A DNA stretch of 64,000 nt from JAIQFL01 sp035295745 (GTDB lineage: Bacteria; Acidobacteriota; Terriglobia; Bryobacterales; Bryobacteraceae). Each line of letters opens with the position of its first letter. Position 1 is the first letter of the stretch. Positions 52,713-61,783 of this stretch are shown in pieces. The position numbers and the translations under genes were made by a program. The stretch lies in NCBI GenBank assembly GCA_035295745.1, contig DATGIL010000034.1, positions 1 to 64,000 on the forward strand. Direction: 5' to 3'. The notes under the pieces were generated by a model that ran no database searches, was not told the DNA's origin, and worked only from the letters and a program-made list of their open reading frames with translations.

Positions 52713-54761
52713 TTACTTCAGACGAAGACTATTCGTTACCACTGTGACACTCGAAAGTGCCATCGCGGCAGAGGCCCACATGGGCGATAGTAATCCGAGC
52801 GCAGCCACCGGAATCCCGACCGCATTGTAAGCGAATGCCCAGAATAAATTCTGGCGAATGATCCGCATAGTGCGCCGGGAAAGCTCGATCGCCTCCGCGA
52901 CGCCCGATAGATTGTCACGCATGAGCGTGATGTCGCCGGCCTCCATCGCCACGCCCGTTCCCGAGCCCATGGCGATCCCCAAGTCCGCCTGCGCCAGCGC
53001 GGGAGCGTCATTGATGCCGTCGCCCACCATGGCCACGCGTTTGCCGGCGGCCTGCAACTTCTTCACCTCTGACACTTTTTGCTCCGGCAAGACCTCTGCC
53101 AGGACTTGGTCGATTCCGGCCTCGCGCGCGACGCTCTCGGCCGCCGCCCGGTGGTCTCCCGTGATCATCCACACGTCCAATCCCATCGCGTGAAAACGGG
53201 CGATCGCCTCTCGCGCTTCGGGCTTGAGTGAATCGGCCACCTCGATCGAGCCCGCGTTCTCCCCGTCCACCGTCACCGTGACGCCGGGTCGCCCCACGAC
53301 CACCCATCGTCCTCCGACCAGTGCGCGAACTCCGTGGCCTGCCTGCGCCTGGAATTGACTGCTCTCTCCGAGCGCCAACCCCCGCGCCGTTGCTGCCTCA
53401 ACCACGGCCTTGCCGAGCGGGTGCTCGGAGTACCGCTCAGCGGCAGCAGCCAGGCGGAGCAGTTCGTCTTCCGAAAAGCCAGAAGCGGGCGCGATACTCA
53501 CTACCTGCGGCTTGCCGCGCGTCACCGTGCCCGTCTTGTCCAGGAGAATGGTGTCGATCTTGTGCGCCATCTCCAGAGCTTCGCCGCCCTTGATCAAAAT
53601 CCCATGTTCCGCTCCGCGCCCGGTTCCCACCATGATCGCGGTAGGAGTAGCCAGCCCCAGTGCGCACGGACAGGCAATAATCAGAACCGCGACGGCGTTG
53701 ACCATCGCGACGGCGAACGGAGCAAACCAAAGCCAAATCAGAAAAGTGATGGTCGCAGCCACCAGCACGCCGACGGTGAAATATCCGCTCACCACGTCGG
53801 CCAGCCGTGCCACCGGAGCTCGCGATCCCTGCGCCTGCTTCACCATCTCCACCATCTGCTGCAGCACGGTGCCGCGTCCGATCTTGGTGGCTTCGTAGCG
53901 AACGCTTCCCGAGCGATTGATGGTGCCTGCGAAGAGTGAGGCGCCGGGCCGCTTGTCCACTGGCATACTCTCGCCTGTGAGCATCGATTCGTCTACCGAG
54001 GACTCGCCGTCCCTCACCTGCCCGTCCACTGGAACGCGGTCGCCTGGCCGCACCACTACCAGGTCGCCGGGCTTTACCGATTCCACGGGCAACTCCACCT
54101 CGGTCCCGTTGCGAAGCACGCGAGCCGTGGGAGGTTGCAGATCCATGAGGCGCCGGATGGCTTCCGATGCCCGGCCGCGAGCGCGACTCTCCAGCATGCG
54201 GCCTAGCAGGACCAAGGCGATGATCACCGCAGCCGCCTCGTAGTAGACGTGCAAATGAGTACCGAGAAATGTCTCGTAGACGGAGTACAGAAGCGCCGCA
54301 CCGGTACCCAGGGCGATCAAAGTATTCATGTTGGCCGAGCGGTGGCGCAGCGCTGACCACGCGCCCTGATAAATCGGTGCACCAGAATAGAGCACCACGG
54401 GGAGGGTAAGCAACAGTTGGATCCAAGCGTTCCCGTGCATCATTCCCAGGATCATCACGGGAAGTGAGCAGAATGCCGCGACCACGAAACGCAGGTTGTG
54501 GCCCTTGTCTTCCGATGCCGAACGCTCCTCGAGCGGCGGGACGCCGTAGCCGAGCCCCTCGATTGCCTGGATGAAATCGGCAACTTGTACTCGGTTCGAA
54601 TCGTACTCTACAGTCGCCGTGGAGGTGGCCAAATTCACGGCGGCGCGTTCCACGCCGTCAGTCTTCCCGAGTTTGCGCTCAATGGCGCGTGCGCAGGCGG
54701 CACAGGTCATGCCGCTCACCGGCAGGTCAATCCGATCCGGGGCGGCGGTTGAGCGGCTCAT
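52713..54761 (-). CDS. copA: Copper-translocating P1B-type ATPase
   Basis: 682 residues. N-terminal HMA domain with GMTCAAC (18-23), eight predicted helices, CPC in IIACPCALG, phosphorylation site DKTGTVT, the HP motif in SEHPLG, GDGINDAPAL hinge, and an actuator TGES. These are the features of Cu(I) exporters (CopA/CtpV). It lacks the second N-terminal HMA of some homologues. Its start overlaps copZ by 4 bp (ATGA), so chaperone and pump are one unit. It removes copper from the cytosol and may supply the cuproproteins elsewhere in the window. Confidence 0.96.
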   Translation of the reverse strand: MSRSTAAPDRIDLPVSGMTCAACARAIERKLGKTDGVERAAVNLATSTATVEYDSNRVQVADFIQAIEGLGYGVPPLEERSASEDKGHNLRFVVAAFCSLPVMILGMMHGNAWIQLLLTLPVVLYSGAPIYQGAWSALRHRSANMNTLIALGTGAALLYSVYETFLGTHLHVYYEAAAVIIALVLLGRMLESRARGRASEAIRRLMDLQPPTARVLRNGTEVELPVESVKPGDLVVVRPGDRVPVDGQVRDGESSVDESMLTGESMPVDKRPGASLFAGTINRSGSVRYEATKIGRGTVLQQMVEMVKQAQGSRAPVARLADVVSGYFTVGVLVAATITFLIWLWFAPFAVAMVNAVAVLIIACPCALGLATPTAIMVGTGRGAEHGILIKGGEALEMAHKIDTILLDKTGTVTRGKPQVVSIAPASGFSEDELLRLAAAAERYSEHPLGKAVVEAATARGLALGESSQFQAQAGHGVRALVGGRWVVVGRPGVTVTVDGENAGSIEVADSLKPEAREAIARFHAMGLDVWMITGDHRAAAESVAREAGIDQVLAEVLPEQKVSEVKKLQAAGKRVAMVGDGINDAPALAQADLGIAMGSGTGVAMEAGDITLMRDNLSGVAEAIELSRRTMRIIRQNLFWAFAYNAVGIPVAALGLLSPMWASAAMALSSVTVVTNSLRLK

Positions 54762-54973
54762 CCGGCAACTTCGTATCCCAAGTCGCGGACAGCCCCGGCG
54801 AGCACTTCCGGTTTCACCAGATCTACGTCATATTCGACCGTAGCGCTGGCGTCTTGTAGATCCACAGTAGCCTTGGTAACACCAGGCGTCGACGCCAGTG
54901 TTCGTTCCACTGTGCGCGTGCAGTTGTCGCAGGTCATGCCTTGGACGGAAAGACGCAAGGTTCGGATCGCCAT
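54758..54973 (-). CDS. copZ: CopZ-like copper chaperone (HMA domain)
   Basis: 71 residues from the ATG at 54973; a GTG at 54988 is an alternative. One HMA fold with GMTCDNC binding site, ERTLASTPGVTKATVDL and YEV near the end. It should shuttle Cu(I) to the ATPase encoded directly downstream with a 4-bp overlap. No clear ribosome site; a TATAAG hexamer is just upstream, so a leaderless mRNA is possible. No CueR or CsoR gene is adjacent. Confidence 0.9.
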   Translation of the reverse strand: MAIRTLRLSVQGMTCDNCTRTVERTLASTPGVTKATVDLQDASATVEYDVDLVKPEVLAGAVRDLGYEVAG

Positions 54974-55018
54974 ACTTATATGATGCACCGATGCGCCATA
55001 CTGTCACAGGAGGAGTGA

Positions 55019-55792
55019 ATGATTTTTGCCGATGCAGCGCTTGCACGGCGAATTGAGGCTGCCGAGGCCGCTAACGCCCGCGGTTGCAGTGCAGGCCCGA
55101 ACGCGGCTTTCCTGGAAGTTGCTGGCGGCTGCGCTATTTTTGTCGGAACGAACTCCCCGTTGACCCAGGCGGTCGGACTGGGACTCATTGGCCCGGTCGG
55201 AAAGGCGGAGATCGAGGCCCTGGAGGACTTCTTCCGGAGTCGGGGCGCCAGAGTGGTCGTCGATCTTTGCCCTCTGGCCGACCATGGCCTGCTCGAAGCG
55301 CTGTCTGCCCGCGGATATCGCGTCACGGAATTCAACAATGTCCTGGTGAAGCGATTGGCGGGCACCGAGATCGGCATCACTCCGAGGGTTCGCCGCGCAT
55401 TGCCCGACGAATCGGAATTGTGGTCGCACACCGTAGGTTGCGGATTCTTTGACCAACGCGAGCTGACCACCGAGGAAATGGATGTCGGGCGAACCATTTT
55501 CGCCATGCCCGGAGCGGTCTGTTACCTTGCCGCGTCAGAGAATGGGCAGCCGGCAGCCGCCGCGGCCTTGGCAGTGCAAACCGGCATGGCGACATTGTTC
55601 GCCGACAGCACCATCGCGCGCTTTCGGGGAGCGGGCCTTCATCGGGAATTGATTGCCGCGCGGTTGCACGAGGGACTGGCGCGCGGGTGCGACGCGGCCA
55701 CCGCCTCCACCCTGCCTGGCAGCGCCTCGCAACGCAACTACGAGCGCATGGGTTTTGAGGTGGTTTACACCAAGATCACGTTGGTCGGGTAA
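55019..55792 (+). CDS. GNAT family N-acetyltransferase
   Basis: 257 residues with an AGGAGGAG site just before the ATG. The C-terminal half is a GNAT fold: AAALAVQTGMATLFADSTIARFRGAGLHRELIAARLHEGLARGCDAATASTLPGSASQRNYERMGFEVVYTKI reads as motif A (RGxGLhxxLI) and motif B (N-YERMGF). The N-terminal half (LIGPVGKAEIEALEDFFR, ALSARGYRVTEFNNVL) resembles tandem GNAT proteins with a first, degenerate domain. Substrate unknown. Divergent from copZ. Confidence 0.85.
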   Translation: MIFADAALARRIEAAEAANARGCSAGPNAAFLEVAGGCAIFVGTNSPLTQAVGLGLIGPVGKAEIEALEDFFRSRGARVVVDLCPLADHGLLEALSARGYRVTEFNNVLVKRLAGTEIGITPRVRRALPDESELWSHTVGCGFFDQRELTTEEMDVGRTIFAMPGAVCYLAASENGQPAAAAALAVQTGMATLFADSTIARFRGAGLHRELIAARLHEGLARGCDAATASTLPGSASQRNYERMGFEVVYTKITLVG

Positions 55793-55940
55793 GAGCCAAC
55801 GGGAAACCCCCACTAACGGGGAACCCCCCTTACATGAACTGATTTTAATTAGCCCTTAAGATACATTTCATGTGCAGTTGGATATCATGGGCCCAGACGA
55901 GTAAGAAACTCGTCACCGCCTAAAGGAGATTAAAACCCCA

Positions 55941-56111
55941 ATGAAGAAATTGATGACGCTGATGCTTGGCATGTCGCTGCTTTTCGGTACCGTGGCCGCA
56001 GTTGTTGCCCAAGAGACGCCCAAGAAGGACGATACCAAGAAGACCAGCAGCAAGAAGAAGAGCTCCAAGAAGAAGGAAGAGACCCCCAAAAAAGACGGCG
56101 GCAGCAAGTAG
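55941..56111 (+). CDS. Tiny exported lysine-rich protein
   Basis: 56 residues: a clean signal peptide (MKKLMTLMLGMSLLFGTVAA, cleavage after VVAQ) and then a mature part of about 32 residues that is almost only Lys, Ser, Thr, Asp, Glu and Pro (KKDDTKKTSS, KKKSSKKKEETPKKD). An AAAGGAGAT ribosome site precedes the ATG by about 10 nt, and a strong intrinsic terminator follows at 56137-56190, so it is a monocistronic gene. Similar small Lys-rich exported proteins are common in Bryobacterales as I recall; none has a known role. It might bind nucleic acid, polyphosphate or acidic glycans. Confidence 0.85.
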   Translation: MKKLMTLMLGMSLLFGTVAAVVAQETPKKDDTKKTSSKKKSSKKKEETPKKDGGSK

Positions 56112-56136
56112 TTTCTGCTCCCCTCGATTTTTACTG

Positions 56137-56190
56137 GCAAGCCGTGTAGCGCCCGCCCGAAAAGCTGCGCGGCTTGCCTTTGCTTTTTTT
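56137..56190 (+). terminator. Rho-independent terminator after the Lys-rich gene
   Basis: GCAAGCCG (56137-56144) pairs with CGGCTTGC (56170-56177), with inner TAGC/GCTG pairing possible. A T-rich run (CTTTGCTTTTTTT) follows. It lies 26 bp after the stop codon. Confidence 0.8.
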
Positions 56191-56360
56191 GTCGTCCCGT
56201 TTTTCCCTTCCAGGTTCTTTCCCTGATCCCTTCTGGTCCCGCAACCTCCTGATCCTGAACGACTGTTTCCGTCCCCAGGAAATGAATAGGGTGTAACCTT
56301 CGGAAACCATTAAACGCCCCTTCCGATATCTTGAGGAATCATAACTTTGAGGGTACCTCT

Positions 56361-57539
56361 ATGAAGTTTGCAGCCGCCCTTACCTTCGCGGCCGCTCTGC
56401 TCGGGGGCAGTGCGACGTGGGGGCAGACGCCTGCGCCCGCCGCTGCCCGAAGTACCGTCACCGGGATTGTCACCGCGGTGGATGCCGGTGCCAGCTCAGC
56501 GACGATGAAGACGGCGAAAGGCGAGACCCTGACAATCGCCACCAATGACAAGACCCAGCTGGTCCACGCTTTGCCTGGGGAGACCGATACCAAGAAATGG
56601 CCCAAAATCGCCATTTCCGACGTGGCTGTGGGCGATGAAATCCTGGTGATTTACAAGGGCGCCGCCGACCAGAAACCGATCCTGGCAACCTCCGTGGTGG
56701 TCCGCACGAAGGGCGATTTGTCGCAAATGGCTCAGAAGGAACTGGAAGACTGGACCAAGCGGGGGACCACGGGCAACATCACCGCCGTCGACGAGTCGGC
56801 TAAGACATTTACCATCAAGGCCGGCCAGAAGACGTACACCGTTCAGCTTTCGGACAAATCCCAACTTCACCGCTACTCTTTGGATTCCGCTAAAGCCAGC
56901 GATGCGAAACCCAGCACCTTTGCCGACTTGAAGGTCGGCGATCAGGCGAAAGTTCTGGGGAATAAGACGGAAGACGGCACCGGCATCAAGGCGGAAAGCG
57001 TCTATTCCGGCACCTTCCGCCAGATCGCGGCGACGATTGTTTCCATCGATACCGCTTCTGGAGAGATGAAAGTCACCGATCTGGCCACTAAAAAGCCTCT
57101 CATAATCCGCGTAAACTCTGATTCCAATATGAAGAAGCTTCCCGAGCAGATGGCGGCGGGCCTGGCGCGGCGCTATGGTGCCGGCCGGGGCGGCGCAGGA
57201 GCCGGCGGAGACGGAGCGCCCGCGGGCGGCGGGATGCGTGGGGGTGGCGGATTTGGCGGCCCCGGCGGTCCCGGTGGACCGGGCGGTCCTGGCGGTGGCA
57301 TGCGCGGAGGCGGAGGCGATATCGGGCAGATGTTGGATCGTTTGCCCGCCGTTCCGTTAGCAGATCTGAAACCCAAAGACGCCATCATGGTCTCCACGAC
57401 TCAGGGAACTGACCCCGGCCGCGTGACTGCCATCATGCTGCTGGCCGGTGTGGAACCCATTTTGACTGCGGCTCCGAATGCCACGCGCGACATCATGAGT
57501 GGCTGGAATCTGGGCGGCGGTGGCGGCGAAGGCAACTAA
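56361..57539 (+). CDS. Exported DUF5666-type protein with Gly-rich insert
   Basis: 392 residues from the ATG at 56361 (GAGGGT site). Signal peptide (about 1-20), then repeated beta modules resembling DUF5666: STVTGIVTAVDAGASSATMKT with IAISDVAVGDEILVIYKG, GNITAVDESAKTFTIKA with FADLKVGDQAKVLG, and AATIVSIDTASGEMKV. A Gly/Met/Arg-rich insert (about 275-320) interrupts the last part. Function unknown; OB-like folds binding ligands are likely. It is 76 bp upstream of the Oar-like receptor on the same strand, and both share unusual Gly-rich inserts. Confidence 0.82.
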   Translation: MKFAAALTFAAALLGGSATWGQTPAPAAARSTVTGIVTAVDAGASSATMKTAKGETLTIATNDKTQLVHALPGETDTKKWPKIAISDVAVGDEILVIYKGAADQKPILATSVVVRTKGDLSQMAQKELEDWTKRGTTGNITAVDESAKTFTIKAGQKTYTVQLSDKSQLHRYSLDSAKASDAKPSTFADLKVGDQAKVLGNKTEDGTGIKAESVYSGTFRQIAATIVSIDTASGEMKVTDLATKKPLIIRVNSDSNMKKLPEQMAAGLARRYGAGRGGAGAGGDGAPAGGGMRGGGGFGGPGGPGGPGGPGGGMRGGGGDIGQMLDRLPAVPLADLKPKDAIMVSTTQGTDPGRVTAIMLLAGVEPILTAAPNATRDIMSGWNLGGGGGEGN

Positions 57540-57615
57540 ACCAGCATTAAAAATCGATCATCCAGCAGCACCCAATCGTCGGCAACTCGTAGCTACAAAC
57601 TCAATCGGGAGAACT

Positions 57616-60600
57616 ATGGTCAACTTGCGAAGAATCCTATTCTTGCTTCTGGCAGCCGCCTTGGTCGTTTCGAGCGTGCCCGCCCAGCAGACGACCGGTA
57701 CGGTAAAAGGCGTCCTCACGGACGACTCGGGAGCCGTGATTCCCGCCGCTAACGTGTCCCTGGCGGCTTCGAACGGCACCGCAAAGACGGCCCAGACACA
57801 AGCTGACGGGAGTTACACCTTTATGGGTGTACAGCCGGGGAATTACACGATTAAAGTGGCATTTCCCGGGTTTGCCCCGTTTGAGAAAGCCGTGTCCGTC
57901 GGCAATGCGACGGTGACAGTTCCAATTCAAATGGTCGTGAAGGCCGAGAAACAAGAAGTGACGATTTCGGCGGAAGCTGGTCCCACCGTCAGCGTCGAGC
58001 CCGACAACAACGCGACCGCGCTCGTGATCAAGGGCGAGGATTTGGCAGCCTTGCCCGACGATCCGGACGATCTGGCGGACGCCCTGCAAGCGTTGGCCGG
58101 TCCCGGAGCGGGCCCCAATGGCGGCCAGATTTATATCGATGGATTTACCGGCGGCCAGTTGCCTCCCAAGGAATCGATTCGCGAGATTCGCATTAACCAG
58201 AACCCCTTTTCCGCGGAGTTCGATCGCCTGGGTTTCGGGCGTATTGAGATTCTGACGAAGCCTGGCTCGGACCGCTACCGCGGTTCCGTGTATTTCAATG
58301 AAACCAACGGCGCCCTCGATTCCCGCAATCCGTTTGTCAACAACAAGCCCGACTATTCGAACCAGAACTTCGGCGGCAACTTCGGCGGTCCCATCAACAA
58401 GCGATCGTCTTTCTTCTTCGACTTCCAACGCCGCGACATCCACGACAACGCTCTGACCAATGCGTTCTTTGTAGATCCGGCGACTTTCGGTGTTCTCCCG
58501 GTGGACACGGCGTTGGTCACGCCGAATTACAACACCACGATCTCTCCCCGACTCGACTATCAGCTGACCACCAACAACACCATCATCGTTCGCTTCGAAG
58601 AGCGGCTGAATGAACGCGACAATCAGGGCTTCGGGGGCAAGGTTCTGCCACCTTCGTTCGGCATCCCCGGATTTGCCAATGCCGAAGCTTACAACAGCAC
58701 CGGCAACGGCCAAAACCTGATGGTCACCGAGACGGCGGTTCTGAACACGAAGGTAATCAACGAGACCCGCTTCCAATTCACGCGCAATGTGACTAACGCT
58801 CTCGGCAACCTGATCCCATCCATCAGCGTGTCGAATGAATTCATCACCGGTGGCAATGGTGTCGGTAACCGCTTTGACGTCGGAAAGCACTTCGAACTAC
58901 AGAACTACACCTCCGTTGCGCACGGTGCGCACACCATCCGTTTCGGAGTCCGTGTACGTCGCGAGAGCGATCAGAGCAACAATCCCCAGGGCTTCAACGG
59001 GTCGTTTTCGTTTGACGGCGGCGATCTCCCGGTTCTCAACGCTGCCAACCAGATCGTTACCGATGTCAATGGCAACCCTGTCCTCAATCAGGTGACTTCG
59101 CTGAATCAATACATCACCAACCTGCAGTTGAGCCAGGCCGGACTCACCCAGGCGCAGATTGCGCAACTGGGATACGGTCCGAACAAGTTCTCGATTCAAT
59201 CCGGCATTTCTTACATCAGCCTGACGCGCTGGGATGCGGGTCCTTTCGTCCAGGATGACTGGCGGATTCGTCCCAACCTCACGGTTAGTCTGGGACTGCG
59301 TTATGAAGTGCAGACGCTTTTCAGCGATCATCGCGACGTCGCGCCGCGGTTAGGTTTTGCATGGGCTCCCGGAAACCCCAAGAATGGGCGTCAGAAGACG
59401 GTCATCCGCGGCGGTTACGGCATCTTCTACGACCGCATCGGCTTTGGGCCCTTCGAGAACGCGCTGCTGAACAACGGCTTCGCTCAGCTTCAGTACACAG
59501 TTACCAATCCAAACTTCTTCCCGAACATTCCCTCGGTCTCGCTCTTGAATCCGGGACAGAACACGACCTACCTGGTGGATCCCAAGTTGCGCGCCGACTA
59601 CAGTCTTCAGGGTGCGATCGGTGTGGAGCGCCAGCTCCCGCACAACACCACGGTAGCCGTCACCTACACTAACAACCGTGCCAACCACCTGGCGCAGACG
59701 GTTCCCATCAATACCCCGCTGCCCGGCACCTACAATCGCCTTTTAGCGCCCGGTCCGACCAATGGAATCTTCCCGTATGGCTACTCCGCGGGCGATTTGA
59801 CGGAATATGAATCGGGCGGATATCTGAAGCAGCAGATCATCATGGTGAACTTCAATACGCGGTTCAGCCGCCGGGTTTCGCTGCAGGGAAATTATCAATA
59901 CACCAGCGCCAAGGATGTGCCGGGCACACCAACCAACCCTTACGACTTCGCCCAGGACTACGGACGCTCCAACCTCGATCGGCACCACAATTTCACCATG
60001 ATCGGCTCGATCGTTGGACCGAAGAACGTCTCGTTCTCGCCGTTCGTCACTCTACGTTCGGGCGCTCCGTACGATGTACTGCTCGGGCAGGACATCTACG
60101 GCGACAATAACAAGAATGCACGCGCAATCTTTGCTCCCGCGGGTTCGACCTGCGGAGTGGGTGGCGTGGTCTGTACCACGCTCGGCAACTTCGGCACGAT
60201 CTATAATCCGGCCTCGCCGGGTAATCTGGTGCCGCGCAACTATCTGACGATGGCGGGCCTGGTCTCACTCAATCTGCGGATCTCGCGCACCTTTGGTTTG
60301 GGCGCGAAGCGCACTGGCGGCGCTGGTCCGAATCCGGGCGACATGGGGATGGGCGGCGGACCTCCTGGCGGTGGCGGTCCTGGTGGTGGCGGTCCCGGCG
60401 GGTTCGGTGGCGGTGGTCCGCGCGGCGGCGGTGGCGGTGGCGGTATGCGCATGGGACCGGCGGGCGGCGGCCGCGGCGGCAGGGGAGGGGGCGGCAACAC
60501 CTCCGATCGACGCTATAGTCTGACGCTGTCGGCGAACATCACCAATGTCCTGAATCACGACAATCCGGGCGGATATCAGGGCGTTTTGAACTCGAATCAG

Positions 60601-60738
60601 TTCGGCCAGCCAACAGGCGTCAACACCGGCTACGGCGGTGGTGGAGCGGGCGGCGGTGGAGGCTTCGGTGGCGGACCAGGCGGTGGCAGCGCCGCCAATA
60701 ATCGCCGTATCGATCTCTCGGTACGATTCAACTTCTAA
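57616..60738 (+). CDS. TonB-dependent receptor, Oar-like, with carboxypeptidase-regulatory domain
   Basis: 1040 residues from the ATG at 57616 (GGGAG site); the open frame begins earlier without a better start. Signal peptide, then a CarboxypepD_reg domain (about 28-110: GTVKGVLTDDSGAVIPAANVSLAASNG, ADGSYTFMGVQPGNYTIKVAFPGF). A plug region with GGQIYIDGF, KESIREIRINQNPFSAEFDRLGFGRIEILTKPG follows, then a long outer-membrane barrel rich in alternating aromatic strands (RLGFAWAPGNPKNGRQKTVIRGGYGIFYDRIG). A Gly-rich loop (about 900-965) precedes the last strands, ending RRIDLSVRFNF with terminal Phe as in outer-membrane proteins. It should import or export a large substrate energised by TonB-ExbBD. 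Confidence 0.93.
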   Translation: MVNLRRILFLLLAAALVVSSVPAQQTTGTVKGVLTDDSGAVIPAANVSLAASNGTAKTAQTQADGSYTFMGVQPGNYTIKVAFPGFAPFEKAVSVGNATVTVPIQMVVKAEKQEVTISAEAGPTVSVEPDNNATALVIKGEDLAALPDDPDDLADALQALAGPGAGPNGGQIYIDGFTGGQLPPKESIREIRINQNPFSAEFDRLGFGRIEILTKPGSDRYRGSVYFNETNGALDSRNPFVNNKPDYSNQNFGGNFGGPINKRSSFFFDFQRRDIHDNALTNAFFVDPATFGVLPVDTALVTPNYNTTISPRLDYQLTTNNTIIVRFEERLNERDNQGFGGKVLPPSFGIPGFANAEAYNSTGNGQNLMVTETAVLNTKVINETRFQFTRNVTNALGNLIPSISVSNEFITGGNGVGNRFDVGKHFELQNYTSVAHGAHTIRFGVRVRRESDQSNNPQGFNGSFSFDGGDLPVLNAANQIVTDVNGNPVLNQVTSLNQYITNLQLSQAGLTQAQIAQLGYGPNKFSIQSGISYISLTRWDAGPFVQDDWRIRPNLTVSLGLRYEVQTLFSDHRDVAPRLGFAWAPGNPKNGRQKTVIRGGYGIFYDRIGFGPFENALLNNGFAQLQYTVTNPNFFPNIPSVSLLNPGQNTTYLVDPKLRADYSLQGAIGVERQLPHNTTVAVTYTNNRANHLAQTVPINTPLPGTYNRLLAPGPTNGIFPYGYSAGDLTEYESGGYLKQQIIMVNFNTRFSRRVSLQGNYQYTSAKDVPGTPTNPYDFAQDYGRSNLDRHHNFTMIGSIVGPKNVSFSPFVTLRSGAPYDVLLGQDIYGDNNKNARAIFAPAGSTCGVGGVVCTTLGNFGTIYNPASPGNLVPRNYLTMAGLVSLNLRISRTFGLGAKRTGGAGPNPGDMGMGGGPPGGGGPGGGGPGGFGGGGPRGGGGGGGMRMGPAGGGRGGRGGGGNTSDRRYSLTLSANITNVLNHDNPGGYQGVLNSNQFGQPTGVNTGYGGGGAGGGGGFGGGPGGGSAANNRRIDLSVRFNF

Positions 60739-60750
60739 CTGAGGCGTCAT

Positions 60751-60781
60751 CCAAGGGCAGGTCCTCTCGACCTGCCCTTGG
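60751..60781. terminator. Bidirectional hairpin between convergent genes
   Basis: CCAAGGGCAGGTC (60751-60763) and GACCTGCCCTTGG (60769-60781) form a perfect 13-bp stem with loop CTCTC, 12 bp after the receptor stop and 25 bp before the convergent gene. No T-run follows, so it may act as a barrier or mRNA-stabilising hairpin. Confidence 0.65.
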
Positions 60782-60805
60782 TGCGTCAGGCGGCGGCCGG
60801 CCCGC

Positions 60806-61108
60806 CTACTGAGTGATTGCTCCTGCCTGTCCGAGAGCCTTCTCCAGATCTTCTTTCCCCAAATCGGTGCTGATGAACAGTTCCTGGCGTGCTCCTGCGC
60901 TCAACGCGATCGCCTTCCAGCCGTTCTGCGTAGGCACGGTGATCCGGATTTTCACCTTCCCGCGGGCATCGCGTACCGGACGAATGACTCCGGGGATGAT
61001 CGAGCGGATCGCGGGATTGGCGGATAGAACCTCCAACAGAATGGCTCGCACGCCATCGATGATGCTGTGCTCGATCTTCAAACGGTCTTGCGATGTGCGC
61101 AGGCGCAT
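60806..61108 (-). CDS. Small conserved protein, possibly DUF2103-like
   Basis: 100 residues with HSIIDGVRAILLEVLSANPAIRSIIPGVIRPVRDARGKVKIRITVPTQNGWKAIALSAG and a C-terminal FISTDLGKEDLEKAL. It resembles DUF2103 small cytosolic proteins by pattern, which I could not verify. The start is 1 bp from the stop of pcm, so it is co-expressed with it. No catalytic residues were recognised. Confidence 0.7.
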   Translation of the reverse strand: MRLRTSQDRLKIEHSIIDGVRAILLEVLSANPAIRSIIPGVIRPVRDARGKVKIRITVPTQNGWKAIALSAGARQELFISTDLGKEDLEKALGQAGAITQ

Positions 61109-61109
61109 C

Positions 61110-61757
61110 CTACTGCCACCCTTCTCCCCCGCGAAGCAGCACGAAGCGGCAAATCGTCGCTACCCGATAGTCAATTCTGCCGTGTTCTTTCCAGATCACC
61201 CGCAGTTCCTGATCCCATCGTTCGCCCACCGGGATCACCAGGCAGCCCGGATCTTTCAGCTGTTCGAGCAACGGCATCGGGATGTCGGGCGCCGCCGCGG
61301 CCACCGAAATCGCGTCGTAAGGAGCCGAGTCGGCGTATCCCATGGACCCGTCGCCGTGCACCACAACGACATTGTGGTCGCGTCCTGTTTTCCGCAGATT
61401 GTCGCATGCCATCTGCGCCAACGTGGGAATGATCTCCACCGAGATCACCCTGGCGGCGAGTTCACCCAAGACCGCCGCCGCATATCCGCATCCCGCGCCT
61501 ACTTCGAGAACGGTCTCGTCGCCCCGCAATTCAAGACTCTGCGCCATCAGCGCAGTCATGTAAGGCTGGGAGATCGTCTGTCCTTTGCCGATATCAACGG
61601 GTTCGTCCAGGTAGGCAAGCACGCGCGACTCGGCGGGTACGAACTCCTCGCGGGGAATCTGCTCCATGGCGCGCAATACCCGCTCGTCGCGAATATTCCG
61701 GCCACGCAACTGCACGGCCACCATCTGACGCCGTTCAGCCGCCCAATCCGGAATCAA
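61110..61757 (-). CDS. pcm: Protein-L-isoaspartate O-methyltransferase
   Basis: 215 residues. Motif I VLEVGAGCGYAAAVLG, the family-specific GKGQTISQPYMTALMAQ, HGDGSMGYADSAPYDAISVAAAAPDIP and LVIPVG identify it as Pcm, which uses AdoMet to methylate and repair isoaspartyl residues in aged proteins. The start is a TTG at 61757 with GGAG just upstream. It is divergent from the isocitrate dehydrogenase gene by 26 bp. Confidence 0.95.
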   Translation of the reverse strand: MIPDWAAERRQMVAVQLRGRNIRDERVLRAMEQIPREEFVPAESRVLAYLDEPVDIGKGQTISQPYMTALMAQSLELRGDETVLEVGAGCGYAAAVLGELAARVISVEIIPTLAQMACDNLRKTGRDHNVVVVHGDGSMGYADSAPYDAISVAAAAPDIPMPLLEQLKDPGCLVIPVGERWDQELRVIWKEHGRIDYRVATICRFVLLRGGEGWQ

Positions 61758-61773
61758 GCTCCACCCCCAACTT

Positions 61774-61779
61774 TATAAT
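61774..61779 (+). promoter_or_regulatory. TATAAT -10 of a likely leaderless transcript
   Basis: A consensus TATAAT ends 4 nt before the ATG at 61784, so transcription would begin at or inside the start codon (ATGATG). The -35 is weak (GAATCA at 17-bp spacing). Confidence 0.55.
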
Positions 61780-61783
61780 AGCT

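Noticed and set aside
57637..58890. Minus-strand open frame of 417 residues
   Set aside because: Antisense to the Oar-like receptor.
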